A stretch of 64,000 bases of DNA, from positions 316,885,259 to 316,949,258 of the forward strand of contig NC_085140.1 in assembly GCF_024139115.2 (NCBI RefSeq). The letters run 5' to 3'. Within the stretch, counting starts at the first letter, position 1. Each line of letters starts with the position of its first letter. Source of the DNA: Armigeres subalbatus. Taxonomy: Eukaryota; Arthropoda; Insecta; Diptera; Culicidae. Of this stretch, positions 1 to 11,158 are shown piece by piece. The notes under the pieces were generated by a model. The model searched no databases. It worked only from the letters and a program-made list of their open reading frames with translations, and had not been told where the DNA came from. The translations under genes and the position numbers were made by a program.

Positions 1-51
1 ATGAATTTGAGACCGTTGTATGCTCCTTATTTCGCGCATGAAAATAGGATA

Positions 52-994
52 GTTCCTAATTTCGCGCAAAAGTGTTCCTAACTTCGCTCATGTTTGGAAT
101 GGAATATCGTTATTGGTTTGATGAAATATAATCAATTGACCAATAGAAGCATGCATCCATTGTTCAAAATATACAGATAACGGTATCAGACAGCCGTCAG
201 TGACCCATTCTTTAGTCGAAATGGTATGCCCCTATATTTCGACCCTCTGGAGCTTTGCTTAGATTTTACTTCATGAATTTTAGTTGACACAAGTCATAAT
301 TCCCAATATATCGTTTTCTTCTGAAATATAAATCGTATTTTAGGAAATAAGACATTGTATCAGCAATGTTTATTAAGCAATGTGCATTAAAAAAATAATT
401 TTCGAGACATCATGTATGAAAGTCTTTAATTCCGCTATCTCTTACTTAGACAATCTTCAGATATGTGTTTCATATAAGACATCTTCAATATTATGGTTAA
501 AAGGTTAAAAGACTATTATTCTTCCATTTACTTCCACTATTCACTTTTATGTATCAACAAGCAGATACGTAGGGGAACTGTTCTGTTTTCCATCTCACTG
601 AACATATATTAATCTCAAAATACAAAATACATATCAGTTTCACACTTTTCAATAGTAATGACGAATAAACATATCCAACAGAGCATAATGGATACAAATA
701 TTTCCAAAAATTAGCCAGTTTTGTACAGTTAAATCATTTGTTTACTTGGGTCATATTCGTCGTCTCTGTGCTAAGCACAAGCAAATATGGCGGTCGATGG
801 GAGGACCGAATTGAAATAATTTTATTTGGTGTACTAAACCAAGTTTGTTTTTCAAGTTCTTTCGTGAAAAACATTCAACAACAATGATATTTTGTAATCC
901 TCCAGATTTTTCAATTTTGACTGGTACCTAAAAATTGAAAAAAATAAATGATTTTATAATGCGCGAAGTTAGGGCGCGCGCGAAATTAGAGCAC
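52..994. mobile_element. TIR-bounded DNA element, non-autonomous
   Basis: Terminal inverted repeats of about 40 bp can be read: 52-91 (starts GTTCCTAATTTCGCGC) and 959-994 (its reverse complement starts GTGCTCTAATTTCGCGC). Both contain a second CTAACTTCGC block. The interior is AT-rich with no credible coding region. A diverged relative lies at 10319-10990. The family is not recognised by name; it could be a MITE or a deleted transposon. Exact ends and the target duplication are not certain. Confidence 0.5.
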
Positions 995-2352
995 ATCACG
1001 GTACTTATACTGACCTATCTGAGCTTTCGATTAAGTAAATCACTCATTTGCCATTGCATAATTGGGCCGACTCCGAATTAGCTACAGTTTTCTAAACTTT
1101 CGTATCTCACAGGCCATGGTGTGACGGTATAGTTATGGGGAATGCACATGTAAAACTTTTCATGCTAATATATCGAGGACTCTACCTTTCTAATTATAAT
1201 TTATTACTAGCAATAATTATTAGTTTAAGAATTTTCGGTTTTAAAGATCTAAGGAATAATAACTGGTTTAGCTTAACGTTCGTTTTCACTTAGGGATCAC
1301 GTTCGACTGATCATTTATTTCTCCGATCATGGTTAACGAATACAAGACAAATGTGTTGGTAACAAGTATATAATACACTCAGAATAAAGTTTGATCTTAG
1401 GGGCCGTCCAGAAACCACGTGGACATATAGGGGGAGGGGGTTTGGAAAATGACCACGATAGGCCACATGGGGAGGGGTGTTGCTCTTGAACCACGTGGTT
1501 TTTTTAACACGAATTTTTTTGGTAAATAACAATAGCGGTGTAAAAAATACAAATCATCGAAATTTAATGATTTAATCATTAAACACAAAGCGCATCTTAG
1601 GGCCGATGCCCACGTAGCGTCTTTTCAACTCAGTGTTAAAAAGAATTTAGCATTAAGCATCGAGAAAACCCGGTAACGCAGCGTCGGTCGCAACGCCGAT
1701 GCATATCTGAGTTATTTGGCCAACTCAGCTTTAGATCCTATTTCCATAAAAAAAATAAACGAAAAAACAGGTTGCGTTTCAGTCTCAATTTCCACAAAAC
1801 AAATTGGTAAAGAAAAATGAAAAAATATTTTTTTAAAAATTCCGCCGCATATGGTTTTTGGCATCACGCCGCCGACACTTTTGCATCAGCGGACTACAGC
1901 TACAATTTTGAAAACTGTTCATGTTTTTACAATAATTCAAGAAAAATCTTCAAAAGAATTTCTTGTGGATATTCAGGAAAAATCCAGTAAAAAAATTTCC
2001 TGTAAAAACTTTGACCTTACTTCATACAATCCTGATAAAGTGCTAGCATTCAGAATGTTTTTGAACAATTCTCTCTGGAAAATTTTGCTTGTAAATTTTG
2101 CTACAAATTGGTCATGAAAAAAACAAAATATCGCCAGTGTAAATGCCGAAAAAATTCCATGTGAATTCTGTCTGAAAATTCAAAACAGTCTCGTGGGAAA
2201 TACATATAATTTTCGGTGGAAAAAATGTTCATATTTTCATATTTTTTACATTCTAATGAATTTCTTCGACAAGTTCTTCCGAATCTTCACCAGAAATTCT
2301 ATTTAATTTCCAAAATAAGTTTTTCGAACATTTTAGGAGTGCACTTCAAAAT

Positions 2353-2629
2353 GTTTAGTCTCCAGTTAGCCTTTACGAGCAAAGGCATAGGATTGCCAAT
2401 CCGGAGATGACGAGTTCGATTCTCGTTCCTGTCTAGGATGTTTTCGGGTGTCAAACATTGTCGACACCCTAGGTATAATGTATCCTTCATACTTGCTACA
2501 CAAGATATATAATCGTAGAATTGCTGGCATTTAAAACTTTCAATAACTGAGGAAATGCTAATAGAATAAACTAAGTTGAAAAGCAGACCAACTTCCAGTT
2601 GGAATATGGAGCCATAGAAGAAGAAGAAG
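2353..2629 (+). mobile_element. tRNA-derived SINE related to Feilai
   Basis: The head has a Pol III A-box-like stretch (GTCTCCAGTTAGCC) and the B box GTTCGATTC. The body reads like that of the copy at 57004-57280 and ends in a GAA-rich tail. It is flanked by a 10-bp duplication with one mismatch (ACTTCAAAAT 2343-2352, ACTTCTAAAT 2630-2639). It sits inside the 4.5-kb TTA element, so it either travelled with that element or inserted afterwards. Confidence 0.85.
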
Positions 2630-2639
2630 ACTTCTAAAT

Positions 2640-3780
2640 TTTTCAAGAAAAAATCTTCTGAATTTTCATGAGAAATTAAATAGCCAATGCCACATGAAAC
2701 ACTTTGATATTACCGTTGATTTTTTGTTTTTGGATTTTTGTTTTCAAATTTGGAATTTTGAAATGAAATTTTTTACGCTCTTTGTGAATTCTATCACATT
2801 TTTCAAATTTTCCAAATATTTTTTTTATTCGAGGCATTATTTAGAATTTCCACGGAAGAGTCTATGGATTATCTTCAAAAAATACTTTGGATTTTCAAAG
2901 AATAAATCTTTAGAATTCTCAAGGTTGGTGTTTTTTTTTAATTCGCACCATAAATTCTTCCAAAATTTCATGGGAAATTCATTCTTCTTCGGAAAGTCAT
3001 TTTGATTTCTTTATAGGTTCAGCTAAACATTGCTTTAAATCTTTACCATGCAAAGAAGCACAAGAAATGGTTTAAAAATTTTAAGGAATTTTCACATCAG
3101 AAAATCTTTAAAATTTTGATTTAATTTTCTAAGGAATTCCTATTGGAATTGCTTCTAAAGTACAACCTTCACAAGTACTACAAAAGTGCAATTTTTTTCG
3201 TTATTTCCACTTGTAAAAACATCGAAATATCCTCGGGAAATTCATTATTGGTGTTTTAGATGAACTTTTTTTCGATTTTCTACTGGAAAATCTTAGGAAT
3301 TTCCATCGGAAATATATTGGTATACTCCAAATAATTTCTTTTGGAAATTAAAAAAACTGCTGAAAATTTTTAAGATTTTTTTTTGAAAAACGAAAAAAAT
3401 TTCCATTGGAAATTTAGAAGAATTTCCTTTGAACATTCATTAAATTTGCCCAGGATTTTGAAAAAAATCTTTAGAGATTCTGTAAAAAAAGTAAGCTGGA
3501 TTTTTTTTCTAATTTATACCGGAAGCTCTTCGGAATTTGATGTTTATTGGAATTTTCATCGTAAATATGCATTTAGGATCCTTCTACGGATTCTTCTAGT
3601 TCTTCAAAATTTCTACCGAACCTTTTTTAGGAACTTTTCCACAGAATTTCGAAAAAATGAAATACTGAAGATTTTTCCGTGGAGACTCCGAAGAATTTCT
3701 TCTAACTATTCTGAAGGGTTTCCCTTGCAACTCCAGAATAATTATTCTTGAAAATTAGGAAGATCTTGGAATTTAAAATT
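2640..3780. repeat. Degenerate AT-rich GAAATT/AATTTC repeat field
   Basis: The stretch is built from imperfect variants of short units such as GGAATTTTC, GAAAATTTC and TTCCAAAATTTC in both orientations. Open frames here are low-complexity Phe/Lys/Asn-rich and not credible proteins. Shorter similar fields occur near 1920-2300, 5330-5500 and 39560-39800. This is probably decayed satellite or MITE internal sequence. Confidence 0.4.
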
Positions 3781-3838
3781 TAGGCAATTATTTAGGATTA
3801 AGAACCCTAGTTCTTATGATATTGAATAATTAGGCTAA

Positions 3839-3905
3839 TTGATCGAAAAATTTAATAATGCACCTAATTAGAACATTTAGGTGCATTTTTAAATTTTTCG
3901 ATCAA
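3839..3905. repeat. Small perfect-ended hairpin
   Basis: Inverted arms TTGATCGAAAAATTTAA...GCACCTAA (3839-3867) and TTAGGTGCA...TTAAATTTTTCGATCAA (3877-3905) surround a spacer of about 9 bp. It lies inside the 4.5-kb TTA element. The function is unknown; it may be a small foldback remnant. Confidence 0.55.
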
Positions 3906-4725
3906 TAATGCACAAAATTCTAGTAGTGCGTATGAAAAAGGTTATGACATAGAGAAGTTTGCATTTAAAAAATCAACATGAAATTCTAATAAAATGCTTT
4001 TTAAATTCATAAAAGGGTCTAAACTAAGAAGAGTCCGGCGATATGAAAAAAGTGGAAGTGTTCCAGAAAAACACTCCAATTCCTAAAACAATCTAGGGTA
4101 ATAAATAGTGTTATAATAATAACAATTGAAATTGAATTCCAAAACAAATCTCAACCCTTTCAGGACGAATGGGTCATACATGCCCAGCGTTTTAGATTGT
4201 CTATTAAATCACAAAAGAGAGCTAGACCATCATTTTCTTCAGTAAAATTGTTCATCTAGATATTGGTTGTACAGAAAAAATATGGGAGCTCAAATTTGAC
4301 TGACTCTGAAAACTCAGTTATCTGAAACTTTGGGAAGATTTCGATTCTAAGAGCATGCAAATGAAGTTGAAATGTTTGAATCATTCTGAACACTCAGATA
4401 AGATGGGTCATCCTGAACGTTAAGCCAGTGATTGCTCTCAAGTTCAGCCCACGACTTCTCAGGTGATCAATCATGACATTTGTAATGTCCTCATCATCGG
4501 TATGTACCCAATCCGATGAAATAAGCATATGATCCTAATTTCCATTAACATGAGATCTAAGAGACAAGGTACCCAAAATTATCTTGAGTCAACATCAAGC
4601 TGCACAATGACTATGCCTTTTTGTAGGGCGTTAGAAGCACTGGGTTCACGCATTTGAATGATTAAGTAGTTCAAACATTACGACTTCCAGGACGTTTTTT
4701 AAAACCTAAAAGTTTTGCATAACCT

Positions 4726-4850
4726 AACCAAGTACGAAACACTGAAGACGGCCTTACTGTTGAGGTCTAAATACTTATCTGTCAAGGTACAAGCAATTGG
4801 GGGAATTAAATGGTAAGGTACAAACTCGTCGTATGACAAGTAAAAACATT
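4726..4850. repeat. Arm of a common Aedes foldback MITE
   Basis: The stretch from CAAGTACGAAACACTGAAGA to ACTCGTCGTATGACAAG matches in design the arms of the foldback at 11159-11310, sharing TCTGTCAAGGTACAA. Only one arm is clear here, so this is a partial copy. Confidence 0.5.
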
Positions 4851-6023
4851 CCATTAAAAAGCTCAACATAATTTTTTTAACTAAAAAGTCTGTAGTCGCT
4901 TGTACAAATAACACTTGTCATATCAACCAAATGGCCCTAATGGGATATTATATCATACATCATTCATAATTTGGTTAATTGGATAAATCGAATGATACGA
5001 ACTCCAAAATGATAATTGATCTATAATACATTCATTCTTCTATGAGTCGCTTATGAAAAGACCATTGACTGAAGCATATTCGAGATATGGAATATAAGTT
5101 CCTTGGGAAATTATTCGAAAGACATCAGAGTGACCGAGAAAATATGTTTAGTATGGCATCATTGGATTCCACGAGTCAATATCAAAATAAAATTTCAATG
5201 AAGAATTAGAAATTTTGATAGATGAGCCAGCTCTAGATTATTTATTAGAGAAAAAATAGAAATTTTCCATAATAGAATTGGAAATTGCCAATAAAGAAAT
5301 CAGGGTATGAGTATTAAATAAATATAGAATTACTGCAAATAATGCAAAATTTTCCATGCACAGTTGAAAATTTTCCACAAAACAATAATAAATTAGCACT
5401 TGTAAAAGCAAAAATTGCAATTATGTATTTAAAAAAATCACCAATAAAGAAATTAAAAAATATAGGGATATTTTCGAAAATTTCTAAACCATTACAAATT
5501 TTTCTCGAAATTTTTATAACATATTCGCGAGTCCGCATTTTTTGGTATCCTCCTGATGCATCGAAGGTATGCGAGTTCTAGATAACCTAATACCTGATAC
5601 ACATTACAACATGATAACATCATAAAAATCTTCGAAATAATGAAAATTCATAATTTCCATGCTGGGTTTTAGTTTGATTTTGAATCAGTTGAAATTGTCC
5701 ATCTTCAAAATTGATTGGATTAACCATATGTTTTAGTTACATTACAATTTTTGTGCTTGAAATAAAAAACCACGTGGTCAAAGGGGAGGGGGTCTGTAAA
5801 TGACCACGATAGACCACATGGGGGAGGGGTTGAAAATCTTCAAAAATATGACCACGTGGTTTCTGGATGGCCCCTTATTATGGGTTATGATTTTTTTAGT
5901 ACATTCAAATTCAAATACAGGATACTACAATTCTCCCTTATTTAGCAAATTCTTACGAGAATTTATATATTTTGATAGCACTTCATGCCTATTATATTTT
6001 AAACTAAATTAAAAAAAATATAT

Positions 6024-6722
6024 TTAATTTTCTTTTGACAGAACTACACGTCGCTGCTTCGATCGAGTCTCTATGGGACTCCTTTCGATAAACTTTCTTT
6101 TTCTGTTAATTAGAACCGCTTCGGTCTTATTTTCGACCGGACTCGAATTCTCAACTCTGTCCATTTTTTGTAATTCAGCATGACTTTTCATTGATGACTC
6201 CTCTTCGGGGAACCCGCGAAAGATTTCTTGCTCATCTATGGAACGTCGTCTGGCCTTGAGCTGGTCAGTGCTCATGATTTTCACTCTTTCCTTCCTTCCT
6301 TCAAACATCTTAAGCTGATGTCTGTGCGCCGTCAGTACATGTGATCCCAGCGCTATCATACGCAATTCATTGTCCTTCTTTAGGATAGCTATCACTGGTG
6401 CGGCCCATTCGCTTGCTTTAATGGGCGTAATAATGCCTTGTTTTTCTAGATTATCCAAATGTTGTATAAATTTTTCTTTTATTTTGTATGGCACTTGGTA
6501 AGGTTTGCGGAAAATTGGCTGTTCTGCTTTAAATATTAAATCCGCTTCAAAACCTGAAATTGGTGTAGATAAATCATTCGTGAAAACCTCTGCATACTTT
6601 TTTTTTATCATACCTATTGCTTTTTCTCGATCATGATCAATTTGTAAATTTTTAATGTTTCCTAGCTCGGCGAAAGCGTTTTTCCAAAATGGACACACAC
6701 TGCTGTGCTGTGGGATCCCCAC
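6024..6722 (-). pseudogene. Deleted pol remnant: RT N-terminus joined to integrase tail
   Basis: The first 40 or so residues come from the gag/protease junction. Residues about 60-120 are the start of a Ty3/gypsy reverse transcriptase, with a typical FRKPYQVPYKIKEKF stretch, KQGIITPIKASEWAAPV and ILKKDNELRM. The sequence then jumps straight to a basic tail typical of the C-terminal end of gypsy integrase. The catalytic RT core with YxDD, RNase H and the integrase DDE core are missing. The ORF stays open across both deletion joints. It overlaps the gag ORF by about 60 bp in another frame. It cannot encode a working polymerase. The gypsy assignment is firm; the exact joint positions are estimates. 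Confidence 0.8.
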
Positions 6723-7489
6723 TGTTTTCCATCACGCCGCAACTTATAAGCTTGCCTATCCCAATTATTACCACGTTCACTGCTAATGCTACGCGATCTA
6801 AATCTCACATTGTTTTCAAAGCGTTGCCCTTGAAATTTTCTACCTAGCCTATGCTTGATTGATAAAACATCCGAATCGTTTTGTTCTAATATATCTTTGG
6901 CTCTTTTCCCTGCTAATTCTGTGCTGATAATTGTCTTTTCGACTGCATCCAACGCTACGTCATCTTCCATTAGAAGCTTCTGTTGTAGAACCTTGTCACG
7001 CAAACCGAGAATCAGTTTATCCCTTACAGCTTCATCTTTGAACCCTTTAAAATTACAATTCTCAGCCAAAAGCTTCACGGCTAGCACGAAATTTTCCGAA
7101 CTTTCAGAAACACCTTGCGAACGATTGTAAAATTTGTACCTGTGCATCAAAGCTGGCTCTGTCCGGTCGAAACGAGCCTTAAGTTTTTTGATAATATCGT
7201 CATAAGATAATTGATTAACGTCTTGTTTTGGAAAAAGAAGTTTGATCTCATCAAAAACTTCTTCGCCACTTAAAGAAATAAACCACGATCTCTTCGTGTC
7301 AACTGTTACATTGTGCAAGGCACAAAGGATTTCAAAACGTTCAACCCAGTTACCAAATGATTTTCCTACATGATACACATCAATGGAACCAATCATGGTC
7401 GGTGCCGCCGCTTGTACTAACGGCGCGGATGAAGAAGATGCAGTCGCCATAATGCTGCTTTTCGATTCTACGATATTCAAACAAAACAA
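6662..7489 (-). CDS. Gag-like ORF of the Ty3/gypsy element, truncated
   Basis: The 275-aa ORF has a capsid-like region (about residues 30-200) with motifs of Ty3/gypsy Gag: GNWVERFEILC, RFDRTEPALMHRYKF, a GVSESSENFVLAVKLLAENC block and KLILGLRDKVLQQKLL. After an Arg-rich linker (RSRSISSERGN) the frame ends at a deletion joint, so the CCHC zinc knuckle and protease are absent. The methionine at 7489 opens the frame; a start at 7450 (MATASSSS) is an equally likely real start. Gag packages element RNA in cytoplasmic particles. The frame is open, so a shortened Gag could still be made, but no full polyprotein is possible. Confidence 0.75.
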   Translation of the reverse strand: MFCLNIVESKSSIMATASSSSAPLVQAAAPTMIGSIDVYHVGKSFGNWVERFEILCALHNVTVDTKRSWFISLSGEEVFDEIKLLFPKQDVNQLSYDDIIKKLKARFDRTEPALMHRYKFYNRSQGVSESSENFVLAVKLLAENCNFKGFKDEAVRDKLILGLRDKVLQQKLLMEDDVALDAVEKTIISTELAGKRAKDILEQNDSDVLSIKHRLGRKFQGQRFENNVRFRSRSISSERGNNWDRQAYKLRRDGKQWGSHSTAVCVHFGKTLSPS

Positions 7490-8338
7490 AGCTAGTTACT
7501 CACGGTTGTTTTCCAAGGTACAGTAGGATAGACCTACTCCGCTATTCGTCTCGACTTATAAAAATAAACTCACTAGCTGTAGTGTAATCCAACTTCCACT
7601 GCTGGCTGCTTACTGCAAACGCTGATCGATGTCCAGAAATTCAATCAAACAACGGCCGGAGCTCGATGTACCTCCCACGACAGACGTGTTTCAATGAAAT
7701 ATTTCAGCAGATACGTAACAGTCCGCCGGATTATGGATGTTCTATTTGTCCGATTGCACTCACTTTGCAGTTTCTCTTAACCACCGGATATCTCTTCCTA
7801 CTGCGCTCTTATACCTGAAGATGGAACTCAAAATCTCGCACTTGCTCTTTGAACTTTTCGCTCTCCACCGCCGAATGGCTTAACCGCACTTGCAATGGAA
7901 TGGTATACTCAACCAGCGATGCCTTCTCTAGTCGTCTCCGCTGTGCGAAGCTTCCCTGCTTTCGAGCTGATAGTGTGAGAAAGGTAGTCCAAAGCTTTCT
8001 CTCACGCCCCGACACAAAAGAACCCGCGTGTAATGATATCCTATATTATAAAAGAAAAAGCAAATGGTGGTTTTTAATTAATTTTCACAGTATTACAATG
8101 TTAAATTTAATAAATTTGATTCCAGTATAATACTGATAGAAATGATTTTGCTCAACAATCGCTCTGGCCAGTAGCGAATGTCTGCTGCTCAAGTATCTTT
8201 TTGAAGTCTTACCAAGCTTCAAATCAACTCTGCTTAAGACCCAGTCTACTCACGCTAGAAACAATGTCTCCGTTTGAGGCTCAACTGAGTTTTCACCACG
8301 CTTCCACAAAATATCACTAAACTACAGACACCCGTTTT

Positions 8339-8349
8339 CCTCGTCGCCA
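8339..8349 (-). other. Primer binding site, tRNA-Ser(GCT)-like
   Basis: On the minus strand, two bases after the 5' LTR, TGGCGACGAGG is complementary to the CCA-bearing 3' end expected for insect tRNA-Ser(GCT). It would prime minus-strand cDNA. The match is from knowledge of the tRNA, not a search. Confidence 0.7.
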
Positions 8350-8351
8350 CT

Positions 8352-8638
8352 TAATATATCGAGGACTCTACCTTTCTAATTATAATTTATTACTAGCAAT
8401 AATTATTAGTTTAAGAATTTTCGGTTTTAAAGATCTAGGGAATAATAACTGGTTTAGCTTAACGTTCGTTTTCACTTAGGGATCACGTTCGACTGATCAT
8501 TTATTTCTCCGATCATGGTTAACGAATACAAGACAAATGTGTTGGTAACAAGTATATAATACACTCAGAATAAAGTTTGATCTTATTATGGGTTATGATT
8601 TTTTTTAGTACATTCAAATTCAAATACAGGATACTACA
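8352..8638 (-). repeat. 5' LTR of the Ty3/gypsy element, intact
   Basis: The 287-bp LTR reads on the minus strand from TGTAGTATCC to ATATATTA. It contains a TATA-like TATTATATAC and an AATAAA signal in the expected order. It differs at two positions from the split copy at 1166-5929. The duplication CATGC follows at 8639-8643. Confidence 0.9.
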
Positions 8639-8643
8639 CATGC

Positions 8644-9131
8644 AATATCCAATATACCACAAGGAAGTCACCTGGAACCATGGGCGTAGCCAGGATTTCG
8701 ACTAGGGGGGGCAACTTTTTTAGGTCTTCTGAATCGTAGTTTTATTCCATTTGAAAAAAAGACATGAATATTAGTACTTGGCACTATTTCCTTCTAAGTT
8801 CAAAAAATATTGAAACCAAATTCACTACCAACAGTGGCTGGATCACAATAGCGCTTTGCTCGTCGCGTCGGGCGTTGAAGTCAGCGTTTTGTACTAAAAC
8901 GCAACACCAATGAACCCGGAGAAGTGACGCATTCACGCCCACAATGGTCGTTGTCGTTGCGTCGTTGCATTGTTGTGTCTCTTACTGTAGTCACGAATTT
9001 CGTTGATTTAGTAGATGGAATACGTTTTATACTTTGTTAAACTGTGGTGTATTCGATTCGGTCCTGTGAAGTCAACATTTTGCTGAACATTCGAAGATTT
9101 AATCTACATCCGTTCATTTCATAAAAAAGTT
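8644..9131. other. Unassigned stretch with a transposon-end-like motif
   Basis: A GGGCGTAGCCAGGATTTCGA block followed by a G run (8683-8710) resembles ends often seen in hAT/Tc-type elements and LINE 3' regions, but no partner end was found. The rest has no recognisable gene. Confidence 0.3.
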
Positions 9132-9510
9132 TTGAATTCCCGTGGCATTGGACAAACAGTGCGCTGTATTGAACGTAATAGACAATCTTCATTAGTAGCG
9201 CTGCCGTTCGTATATATTGTTCCCCACGCTTCAACTATTACATCTGCTGCACTTCCTACATCGCTTTATTTCGACCCGTATATGATGTCTACAGTCTGCG
9301 AAAAATGCGAAAGACCGATCGCTCTCATCGCCACAGTCGTTCAATGTGGAGGTTTTTGTGAAAACAGTAATCGGTTTCACGCCGACTGTGTTGGCCTTTC
9401 GTACGACAAGGTGGAAGCTTGTATGCATACAAACATTTTCTGGATATACGATTGCTGCCGTGATCTGTCGAGGAATATTAAATTTCGTACTCTCGGTCCT
9501 CTCACCACTA
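9132..9510 (+). pseudogene. LINE ORF1 fragment with PHD-like zinc finger
   Basis: The frame at about 9280-9510 encodes a Cys/His-rich unit: CEKC, then CGGFC, FHADCVGL and WIYDCC. This is the ligand order of a PHD finger, with a Tyr where the first Cys of the last CxxC pair is expected. Such fingers occur in ORF1 of some insect LINEs. The sequence then runs, in another frame, straight into a reverse transcriptase end at 9517, so most of ORF1 and the start of ORF2 are deleted. The upstream part of the frame is not recognisably protein. Confidence 0.6.
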
Positions 9511-9516
9511 ATGTAG

Positions 9517-10149
9517 TCCTTAGTTGTAGACGATCTTCTAGGAAGCTTAGAAGAAAAAGATTTCGAGGTTGTAGGCTTTGCTGACGATATTGTCATCATA
9601 GTGAGGGGGAAATTCGACAATATCATTTCTGAAAGAATGCAATGGGCTCTAAATTTTACCCAATCGTGGTGTATTCAGGAAGGCCTTAGCATTAATCCGT
9701 CAAAAATTGTAATTGTACCATTCACTAGGAAAAGGAAACTTGATCTAAAAGCTCTAAAGCTTGGAGGACTAGAAATGCAGCTTAGTGAACAGGTCAAATA
9801 CCTGGGAGTCATTGAGGATTCTAAACTAAACTGGAATGCTCATATTGAGTATGTGATCGGAAAGGCAACTAGTGCCTTCTGGATATACTCTAAAACATTT
9901 GAAAGAAAATGGGGCTTAAGACCAAAAATGATAAAGTGGATTTATACTTCCATTATTCGTCCAAAACTGACATATGCTGCTCTTGTATGGTGGCCAAAAA
10001 CAAAAGAGGCTACTGCACAGAAGAAGCTGATAAAACTGCAAAGGTTAGTGTCCGTTGCTATAACGGAAACGATGCGTAGCACTCCTTCAAAATCGTTAAA
10101 TGCAATTCTTAATCTGCTACCGTGCACGCACCATACTTTGCGCAGTTAA
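9517..10149 (+). pseudogene. LOA-like LINE reverse transcriptase, C-terminal part
   Basis: The frame opens just after a stop at 9514 and contains the RT active-site motif FADD (9577-9588, in GFADDIVIIV), then GLSINPSKIVIVPF, VKYLGVIEDSKLNW and a thumb region ending in ITETMRSTPSKSLNAILNLLP. These match the same region of the minus-strand LINE at 61070-62446, so both belong to the same clade (LOA/Lian-like, with RNase H). The frame stops shortly after; RNase H and 3' sequence are missing. The fingers domain and endonuclease are deleted. It is not functional. Confidence 0.75.
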
Positions 10150-10318
10150 GGAAATGCAAAATTGAATCAACTCGTACAACTTACAGAAAGCAGCTATTTG
10201 CCTGAAATAGTTTCCATACTGTAGTATTATTATCATATTATTGTTTGAGAACTAAATTTGGTACAAAAATTTGAAATAAATAGTAAATTGAACTTCAAAG
10301 CAGACCCCTTATTATATG

Positions 10319-10990
10319 CCTAACTTTGCGCACATAACTTGGAAAATTTCCAAAACGAAGCAAGCGTCTACCATACAATTTTTCATCCAAATTTTATTTT
10401 TTCAGCTAATACTACTATTACAATTCATGTTCATTCCATTTGTAGGCATATTTGAGCATATTTGAGAATATGAGGATGCCCAGCATTATTTTCTTATGAT
10501 TCGACATACTTAGTATGTTTTCACGTCTGTTGGTGTATGTACAGCCTCATTTATGTACATTGGCCACAGCTAACAAAAGTTCTTTTTTACGTAAACCCTA
10601 TTCCGACGAGGTATATCATAAATGTTGAAAATATCGAAGAAATACGAGTTGTGCGCAAAATTAGGTACACTGTATTGAAAAATTGTTCCTAACATTGCGC
10701 ATCATATATTTTAACAAAAAATGTAAATAACAAACCAAATTCTCATGAGATGGCTTCAACAATATTATAATTATTGGGTCCATGTGTAATCAGTTGTCAG
10801 CGATTGTAAAAATTTACAAAAAATACAGTTTTTCGGGTAGACCGTCACTTGTCATTTGTGCTAAGAACACGGTGATATTTGTTTGGGGATCATAGGGAAT
10901 TAAAATGGTATCAGTATTCTAAGATGAAATTGCAAATAATTTTTGAAGAGCGAGAAAAATGTTATCTTCTTATCACTTGATTTTTGTGGT
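10319..10990. mobile_element. Pair of diverged TIR element fragments (GCGCA family)
   Basis: 10319-10666 has inverted ends CCTAACTTTGCGCACA and (reverse complement) CCTAATTTTGCGCACA. From 10682 a further piece starts GTTCCTAACATTGCGCATC and shares with 52-994 an internal stretch around TTGTGCTAAGAACAC. No gene is visible. This is a decayed relative of the first element in the window. Confidence 0.45.
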
Positions 10991-11158
10991 CAGGTTTTAT
11001 TATTTGAGGTGGAATCAATAATTGTAATGGAGAAATAATAAAATATTGAACTTTCTTTAAGAAAAATAATTATGAGTTTTGCAATTAATTCAATTTAATC
11101 ATTTATTTTTATAAGAAAATTATTTTGAGCTTTTAAGGGAATGTCTTTACTTGTCATA

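Larger units (their letters stand above)
1400..5874. mobile_element. 4.5-kb TTA-duplicating DNA element (PIF/Harbinger-like ends), no transposase
   Basis: It is flanked by TTA (1397-1399 and 5875-5877), and comparison with the intact LTR proves a 3-bp duplication. The 23-bp terminal inverted repeats start GGGGCCGTCCAGAAACCACG on the left; the right end (5852-5874) has one mismatch. Each end carries two copies of the perfect palindrome CCACGTGG (1415-1422 and 1491-1498; 5770-5777 and 5852-5859), about 76-82 bp apart, with a G-rich block between. That block is in the same orientation at both ends. No ORF resembles a transposase. The interior is very AT-rich and contains a SINE (2353-2629). A 3-bp TTA duplication with G-rich ends fits PIF/Harbinger-type or mosquito 'm3bp' MITE families, but the length is unusual for a MITE. 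Confidence 0.82.
1166..5929 (-). repeat. 3' LTR of the Ty3/gypsy element, interrupted
   Basis: LTR sequence occupies 1166-1399 and resumes at 5875-5929; the two parts together match the intact LTR at 8352-8638. The gap is the TTA-duplicating DNA element. Just inside the LTR, on the minus strand, the purine-rich run AAGGGAGAAT (5930-5939) is the probable polypurine tract. Confidence 0.88.
1166..8638 (-). mobile_element. Ty3/gypsy LTR retrotransposon, internally deleted, split by a DNA element
   Basis: The element is flanked by a perfect 5-bp duplication CATGC (1161-1165 and 8639-8643). Its 287-bp LTRs start TGTAGTATCC and end ATATATTA on the minus strand. They differ by one substitution and one T-run length, so the insertion is young. 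The internal region (5930-8351) holds a gag-like ORF and a short remnant joining the RT N-terminus to the integrase tail. Protease, most of RT, RNase H and the integrase core are deleted. Near-identical LTRs beside these deletions suggest that it moved as a non-autonomous copy using proteins in trans (inference). The 3' LTR was later split by the 4475-bp element at 1400-5874. Gag type and primer site suggest the Mag/K02A2.6-like side of Ty3/gypsy. Confidence 0.88.

Noticed and set aside
3383..3751. 122-aa plus-strand frame
   Set aside because: Phe/Lys/Arg-rich translation of AT-rich degenerate repeats within the TTA element.
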